From Sipunculus nudus (lineage: Eukaryota > Annelida > Sipuncula > Golfingiida > Sipunculidae), in NCBI GenBank assembly GCA_026874595.1, contig CM049315.1, positions 71,123,916 through 71,187,915 of the forward strand: 64,000 bases of DNA, written 5' to 3'. The notes under the pieces are model-generated. The model was not told the DNA's origin. It ran no database searches and worked only from the letters and a program-made list of their open reading frames with translations. This document shows, piece by piece, positions 57,830-64,000 of this stretch; position 1 is the first letter of the stretch; each line of letters starts with the position of its first letter. The position numbers and the translations under genes were made by a program.

Positions 57830-59440
57830 ATACAGGTGGCGCCACATACATTGACTTTTGCAGTGTATGCGCCTGCTTATTTCTACAGAGTTATTTGATA
57901 CATCAGCCTAAAATTGGGTATGTTTATACTTATTGGTTAGCTTTATAGTGTACAAGACTGGTGGCGCCACCTACAATAATTTTTGCACAGTGCATGTCCC
58001 TGCTTATTTCACAGGAGGGGTTTGACATATCAGTCTAACATTGGGCATATGTATATATCTCTTTGTTGTATATGGGACTGGTGGTGCCAGCTACAATCAT
58101 TGTATCCGCCAAAACAGAGTTTTGAGGATACTATGTTTTCAGTCGGACACAGACGCTGTCGCCATCGCCGCATAGGTTTTCGGAGAACTTGTCCATAACC
58201 ACTAGGCAGAATTTTTTAAAAAATAGGAATTATGATCGGTAAAATGTGAACTGCTGCGCCTCATTTTTGGTTGACCTCTGACCTTTCCTCTCTGCCCAGC
58301 GTCCATTTGAGCATCTGTTTCCACACATAAACCCACATATCTCGGGAACCGTTTGACCGATAAGGCTAAGGTTTTTATCACAAATGTAGCCCTTGGAAAG
58401 ATTTATAACATACACTAAAATGGTGGCGCCACCTGAAAACATTTTTGCACATCATCTGCCTTGGGATAAAAACAATGATATCTCTGCATTGGTTGGACTT
58501 ATCCACCTGAAATTTTGCATGTGTATTCATCCTGAACAGTTTCTTGATTTTGTAACAGGTGGCGCCACCTACATTCACGTTTAAGCTGCAGACATCCAAG
58601 CTCATATCTCGGGAACCGTTTAACCAGTTGGGGCAAAATTCTGCATGTGTATAGATCTCCCATAGCTCTTTATCATACGCAAAACTGGTGATGCCACCTG
58701 CAACCATTTTTGCACAGCGTCCGTCTGTTTGTCTGCTTGGGCTAAAATCACTCATATCTCAGTAGGAGTTTGACTTATCTGCCTAAAATTTTGCATGTTT
58801 ATACATCCTGGATAGCTTTCTGGATATTTTGGTAGGTGGCGCCACCTACATTTATGTATATGCTGCAGATATTCAGGCTTATATCTCAGGACTGGTTTGA
58901 TATATCCCCCTAATTTTGCATGTGTATAGGTCTCGCATATCTCTTAATCATAAACAAAACTGGTGGTGCCACCTGCAATCATTTTTGCACAGTATCCGTC
59001 TGTTTGTTTGCCGTAGCATAAAATCACTCATGTCTCAGCAGTGGTTTGACATATCTGCCTAAAATTTTGAAGGTTTATACATCTTGGATAACTTTCTGGA
59101 TTTTGTGGCAGGTGGCGCCACCTAAATTATGTATAATGCTGCAGACATTTAAGCTTATATTTCAGAACTGGTAAGACATATCCCCCTGAAATTTTGCATG
59201 TGTATAGATTTCACATAGATCTTAATCATACACAAAATTGGTGGCGCCACCTGTCACCATTTTTGCACAGCGTCCGTCTGTTTTTCTGCCGTAGGCTAAA
59301 ATCTCAGTAGTGGTTTGACTTATCTGCCTAAAACTTTGCATGTTTATACATCTTGAACAGCTTTCTGGATTTTGTGGTAGGTGGCGCAACCTACATAGAC
59401 ATTTCGGCTGCAGACATCCAGGCTATTATGCAACACACCT
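57830..59440 (+). repeat. ~275-bp higher-order tandem array built from two ~138-bp halves
   Basis: Exact GGTGGCGCCACC palindromes lie at 57960, 58422, 58558, 58835, 59111 and 59240, with one-base variants at 57835, 58080, 58685, 58962 and 59381. From 58558 on, spacing alternates between about 128 and 148 bp. The odd and even half-units have different flanks but both carry 'cctaaaattttgcatgt' and 'tatctc-ggaac'-like blocks. So the repeat period is about 275 bp, made of two related halves. Confidence 0.85.
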
Positions 59441-59967
59441 CACTCTATTTACCCTTGCCACTCAATCCATGCCTCACTTCACCTTTCCTCCTTTGATTTT
59501 GGCGGATACACAGTCGCTTGTTGACAACCCATATTCTAATGTTTGTGTTGTGTGCACCCATGCCAGAGTTGCAGCAGTGATGTTTGTTTGTTTCTTGTTC
59601 TAAGTGTTTAGTACTTGCATTGTTAATATACATGTTACACATGTTCTTCAAAAGTAATGGTCCAGCATTGAAGCATTCCTAGGCTTCTCATGAGAGGTTT
59701 ATCTGTCGTCATCACCTTACCAACAGCGTCATACTGTTGGTTTGTCCATCATAAATATGGTCAAACACTTGTCGAAAAGGGAGACAAACATCGTTAGCCT
59801 CACACACGTCGTTACTACAATAACTGCTGGTTCTAAATGTTTCCAACTTCCCATTGGGTCTGTGTATGACCCAGTTAAATGATTAGTCATGCTCCTCTTG
59901 TGATCTGAATCATCTCTCAAAGAAATCATCCTAAAGAAAACTTTAAAAACAGGTCATCAGAGGCCAC
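59441..59967. other. Spacer, no feature recognised
   Basis: Short frames on both strands only. Confidence 0.4.
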
Positions 59968-60175
59968 GGACACTAAAACAAGACCATCTGTGACACTGAA
60001 ACTTACAAGGTATGATTGTACATTTCAGTGCCCTGGATGCTCTATGAGCCACGTGACACTGATGACTCCCATGCAACCCGGAATATTTTCAATCGTTTTG
60101 TTTCCTTTTTGTCAAGTACACCTTATTTAAAAATGTTTTAAATATGTTTTCGCAAAAACGTCATGGGAGAAAATT
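59968..60175 (+). repeat. Dispersed repeat A copy
   Basis: It has 'acaagaccatctgtgacact' and then the core 'attgtacatttcagtgcc'. The arm 'gccacgtgacactgatgac' and the block 'cgtcatgggagaaaatta' follow. It aligns with 24685-24880 and, in inverse, with 1090-1410. Confidence 0.8.
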
Positions 60176-60871
60176 AATAATGACACAGTTTTGAAAGCTT
60201 GAATTGTCAGCGTCTTAAAAGTAGAAAAAGGACTTAATTTTATAAATCATCATGTGCGGTAAAGATGGATGGAATAAAAGTGTAAATACAGGAGGAAAGT
60301 TAAAGCATAAACAGTTTACTTTCTGAATGAGTCCACACAGTTCCACCAAAATATGCAAAAAGCTTCGGACATCGGTGGATAAGTATGGCGTAATGCAAAG
60401 ATTTATAGGATATATACAGATCAACGGTTTTCCTCACCTGGTTTGTTAATATGGTTTGTTAATATGTCTGAAGAGACATTTAAGCAAAACATACTAGTAT
60501 GATTCATTTGTTACTGTGTTCACTCCTGCCTTTGTTCAATGAAAACACTACTGTTGCTTCCAATTTTTATACATGGATTATAACCGGGTTGTTGCCAAAA
60601 CTAGGAAGCTACTCTTTTTTTATTTCCATAAAAACCCAAAAAGTCGGGCACATTTTTTTATTATTTCTAGATAACACCGTCTGCTGCGAGGGGTGTTACG
60701 ACCCATAATGTAATAACCGGCCCATAATGTAATAACGGCTCATATTGTAATAAAAACGACCCATAATGTAATAATAGCCCATAATGTAATAAAAACGGCC
60801 CATATTGTAATAACCATACCCTGCCCATATTGTTATAAAATCGCAAGTGGGTAAAACGGCCCATATTGTAA

Positions 60872-62165
60872 CTAGATATTTCTTGGCACCGCAGGTGCCA
60901 TAGTATCGCCAGACAATTATTCCCCCCCCCCCCCCCCCTTTAAGAATAGGCCCCCCATCTTCAGCAACAATTAATATCAGACCACACTCATAGAAAAGGT
61001 CATTCTCATAGAAAAGGTCATGATCCAAATTTCAATATACATCATCCCCTAACCCATGTCTATGTATATGCAAGAAATCTGTCCATTAGTTTTTAACTTA
61101 TAATGCTCACAGTACTGTTAAGTGGCAATGATGGGGTATTAAACGGCACGAAAACAAGTAAAAGAATAACAGGTGGCACCACCTGTTTCCCGTACATGAC
61201 AACACTATCCAAGATCTTCGTTCAAGTTGATTTTTGGACCAATCAATGCATCCCTTATTGAGAAATTAATGATTTTGTGTGATTTTCACCATATATGGCA
61301 ATATTCAAGGTCAAGGCCACTCATTGGAAAGGTCATGACCCCTATTCAAATAAACATTATCCTATAACCCATATCCATGTATATGCATAATATGAAAGAA
61401 ATTTGTCCATTAGTTTTTGACTTGTAATGCTCACAGTACTGATAAATGGCAAAGATGGGGTATTAAACGGCACAAAACAAGTAAAAGAATAACAGGTGGC
61501 GCCACCTGTTTCCGGTACATAACAATACTTTCCAAGATCTTCGAACATGTTGATTTTGGACCAATGCATGCATCCCTTATTGAGATATTAATGATTTTGT
61601 GTAATTTTCACCATATATGGCAATATTCAAGGTCAAGGCCACTCTAATAGGAAAAGTCATGACCCCAATTTATATATACATTATCCCATAACCCATGTCT
61701 ATGTATATGCATAATATGAAAGAAATCTGTCCATTAGTTTTTGACTTATAATGCTCACAGTACTGTCAAGTAGCAATTTTGGGGATATTAAACGGCATGA
61801 AAACAAGTTAAGAATAATAGGTGGCGCCACCAGTTTCTGGAACATGACAACCCTATCCATGATCTTCGATCAACTTGATTTTGGGATCAATCCATGCAAG
61901 TTTTCTTGAGATATTTAAGAATTTGTGTGATTTTCCCCAAAATTGAACCTATTCAAGGTCAAGGTCACTCTCCTAGTGGAGGTCATGACCTCATTTTAAA
62001 TAGGCGTCGTCCTGTCACCCATATCTATACATATACCAAGTTTGGTAAAGATCCGTGAAATATTTTTTGAGTTATTGTGTCCAAAAGAAATCTCTGCGGC
62101 GGCGGCGGCGGCGCGACCCTGCCTAAACCATAGTATCTCCAGACTATGTCTGGCGATACAATAAA
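60872..62165 (+). mobile_element. Second Helitron/Helentron-like family, nested, satellite core of ~320 bp
   Basis: It starts CTAGAT followed by a hairpin (TGGCACC gca GGTGCCA) and the subterminal block TATCGCCAGACA. It ends with a hairpin (TATCTCCAGAC tat GTCTGGCGATA) and then AATAAAA. The TATCGCCAGAC block near the 5' end is the inverse of GTCTGGCGATA near the 3' end. The core has about 3.5 tandem units of 316-325 bp, with GGTGGCGCCACC at 61495 and 61820 and a one-base variant at 61172. A 17-C tract lies at 60922-60938. It has the same architecture as 12836-14265 with a different sequence. Confidence 0.75.
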
Positions 62166-62536
62166 ATCGCAGGTGGGTAAAACGGCCAATAATTTTATAA
62201 ATCAAATTTCATGCAAATTAACTTAGACAATTCGAATATTGACTTTTCGTGACACGAATGTGTAGGTGAACATACAAGTATGAAAAAAAACTGGATTACA
62301 TAACTCTGGAGAAAAACAACACTTTTAATTCACAACAGTCTGTTTCACGTGGTGCGACCCGATCATCAGGTGAATGTATATACGGCTGTAGTATTTTTGG
62401 CTTCTGAAAAAAAGCCCAACAAAAACACGTATTTAATGAATAATTTTGGTTTGCTGAAAAAACCTTAATATTTCTTTTTGCTATATTTCTGGGATTTATT
62501 TAAGCGCCTGGGTCCATTAAACCTAATACACTTGTG

Positions 62537-62589
<53 letters not shown>

Positions 62590-63290
62590 CCAAAATGTAA
62601 ATATTTTGTCAATTTTAACAGATAAAATATACAAAACTCATTATCGATACATTTTAATGTATTTTAATTCTTTTTAAAATATAAATGAAACTTTAAATTT
62701 AAAAGCGTTTAGCTCAATGTATCATAGAGAATATTTTACACGATCTCTCGAAACCTCCCGAGATTTAGAATTATAAATGTAGGTACTGCTGCAATTTTTT
62801 GGTGCTCATATATGCATTGGTTAAGATGTCTTAGGTCAATATGTATAACACATCGCATAGATTAAGAGCTTTCAACACATGTTTTTGAAGTTAAAACCTG
62901 GATGTGTCATTCGTGCGATTTAAGAGTTTACAATTTAATTTTATTTAAAAATTAGCCCAAACAACATAACAACAGTTTGAAAATGCCGGTTTCTGTGTTC
63001 TAGAGGTAGAGCATAGGGCTCAGAGCGGGGAGATTCAGGGGCGTAGCCAGGTTTGAGGGAGGCAGGGGGCCATGTTAGTGGCGGATCCAGAAATTCGAAA
63101 GGGATGGGGGCAGGCGCTAATATGCATATAAAACTGTTAAATATACGTGTGTATATATATATATATATAATTATTATTATTAAAATAATAATATTATTAT
63201 TATATTTTTATTATACGTTATATTTGAGTGTATGAAAATATGATTTTTTTTTATTCAGTTGTGAACCATGGTTTCATTAAGGTTAGTAAC
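62166..63290. other. Interior of the TIR element right of the nested insertion
   Basis: AT-rich. An (AT)n run lies at about 62534-62587. The stretch 62995-63120 has 'ggggcgtagccag' and 'gtggcggatccag' blocks, typical of short invertebrate repeats, and a weak tRNA-like stretch near 63002. No open frame of interest. Confidence 0.5.
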
Positions 63291-63796
63291 AGGTTCATAT
63301 ATAAATATGTTATTACAATATGGGCCGATTTGCCCACTTCCAGTTTTAATACAATATGGGTAGGGTATGATTATTACAATAACGGTCGTTTTTATTACAA
63401 TATGGGCCGTTATTACAATATGGGCCGTTTTTTATTACATTATGGGCCTATATTACAGTATGGGCCAGTTTTATTACAATATGGGCAGGGTATGATTTTT
63501 ACATTATGTGTCGTTTTTATTACAATATGGGCCGTTATTACATTATGGGCCGGTTATTACATTATGGGTCGTAACAAGGGGTTTTACCTTTGATATTATT
63601 ATAGTAGCCAGCTTTCGGTTGGTGACTACAGTCGTATCTGTATGAAAAGCCATTTAAGTTCAACATTTTAGATATCGTAAACAATATGGCAAAATAAAAA
63701 CCCAAAGATTTCCTTTGAATTTCTGATTCGCGGCCTCTCTATTTCGTAATGCTATGGCCCCACAAATCTTTGGAACAGAGCGCTACATAATTTTAA

Positions 63797-63809
63797 GGGG
63801 GGGGGGGGG
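63797..63809 (+). repeat. Poly(G) tract, 13 G
   Basis: Uninterrupted run near the right edge of the window. The rest of 63582-64000 holds nothing I recognise. Confidence 0.95.
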
Positions 63810-64000
63810 TATTGTTGTGATAGACCGGATTAGACTTCGATATTTAATGACTTCGATATTTTATATACAACTCTGAACAGTCAAACACTTCTCTACCAAA
63901 AATGTCTACATTATAAAAATGAAAGTGAAGCCGTTTTTTAAAGCTTTACCACCATGTTAAGCACGGTTTAGTGTAAGATTGCATGGTTTATTGTTTCCAA

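Larger units (their letters stand above)
60694..63576. mobile_element. TIR element with subrepeat-built termini, 2.9 kb
   Basis: Both ends read TGTTACGACCCATAATG going inward. The terminal inverted repeats, about 175 bp on the left and up to 270 bp on the right, consist of short units such as GGCCCATAATGTAATAA in variable number. AGGGG flanks the element on both sides (60689-60693 and 63577-63581). This fits a 5-bp target-site duplication. There is no transposase. Foldback-type elements have this plan. The interior has a Helitron-like insertion, an (AT)n run and other repeat sequence. I cannot name the superfamily. Confidence 0.8.

Noticed and set aside
60667-61028. Tyr/Leu/Gly-rich frames in the TIRs (also 63228-63593)
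   Set aside because: The repeating peptide is a by-product of the short subrepeats and appears in inverse at both ends. No codon bias or domain.
62995-63040. tRNA gene near 63002 ('gaggtagagcatagggctc')
   Set aside because: It resembles a D-arm and A box, but no T-arm, acceptor stem or B box follows.
60694-63576. Reading the regular short repeats of the TIRs as a CRISPR array or telomeric repeat
   Set aside because: Units vary in length and sequence, there are no unique spacers, and the arrays are inverted around a TSD-flanked element in a eukaryotic context.

Overview
This window looks like non-coding, repeat-dominated nuclear DNA of an invertebrate animal. It is AT-rich, shows no operon-like gene packing, and has few long open reading frames. 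Nearly every recognisable protein segment belongs to a mobile element or its relic: L1/Tx1-like and CR1/L2-like LINEs, a Gypsy polyprotein tail, a DDE transposase, tyrosine-recombinase-like genes, a RecQ-like helicase fragment and a THAP domain. Helitron-like elements with satellite cores are typical of bivalve molluscs, so a bivalve or other lophotrochozoan is my best guess. That is an inference and not proven by the sequence.

Layout. 1-12 kb: AT-rich spacer with dispersed repeats, including one end of a large inverted repeat pair (786-1480 against 11205-11850), a PIF/Harbinger-like MITE (9362-9650) and a few unrecognised exon-like ORFs. 12.2-14.6 kb: an L1-like LINE relic split by a 1.4-kb Helitron/Helentron-like element with a ~180-bp satellite core. 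14.6-16.2 kb: a GC-rich island holding the exons of a tyrosine-recombinase-like gene. 18-21 kb: a decayed DDE transposase and a ~320-bp tandem array. 21-36 kb: AT-rich spacer, LINE scraps, a minus-strand recombinase-like gene relic (29.3-30.9 kb), a Gypsy tail, a CR1-like fragment and a THAP fragment. 37.7-39.4 kb: a second Helitron-like copy inserted into another repeat family. 42.0-42.9 kb: a complete miniature LTR element (TRIM) whose left LTR carries a TTA-flanked MITE. 47.9-52.6 kb: one LINE in two head-to-head halves, as expected from twin priming. 55.0-59.4 kb: ~180-bp and ~275-bp tandem arrays. 60.7-63.6 kb: a TIR element with subrepeat-built termini, itself containing a further Helitron-like element.

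The window is therefore mainly a record of nested insertions. Several carry their own proof: target-site duplications and intact paralogous empty sites fix their boundaries to within a base or two. The most unusual signal is an exact 12-bp palindrome, GGTGGCGCCACC, which occurs ten times between 56 and 62 kb in three otherwise different tandem-repeat families. No intact host gene, rRNA, tRNA or CRISPR array was found.
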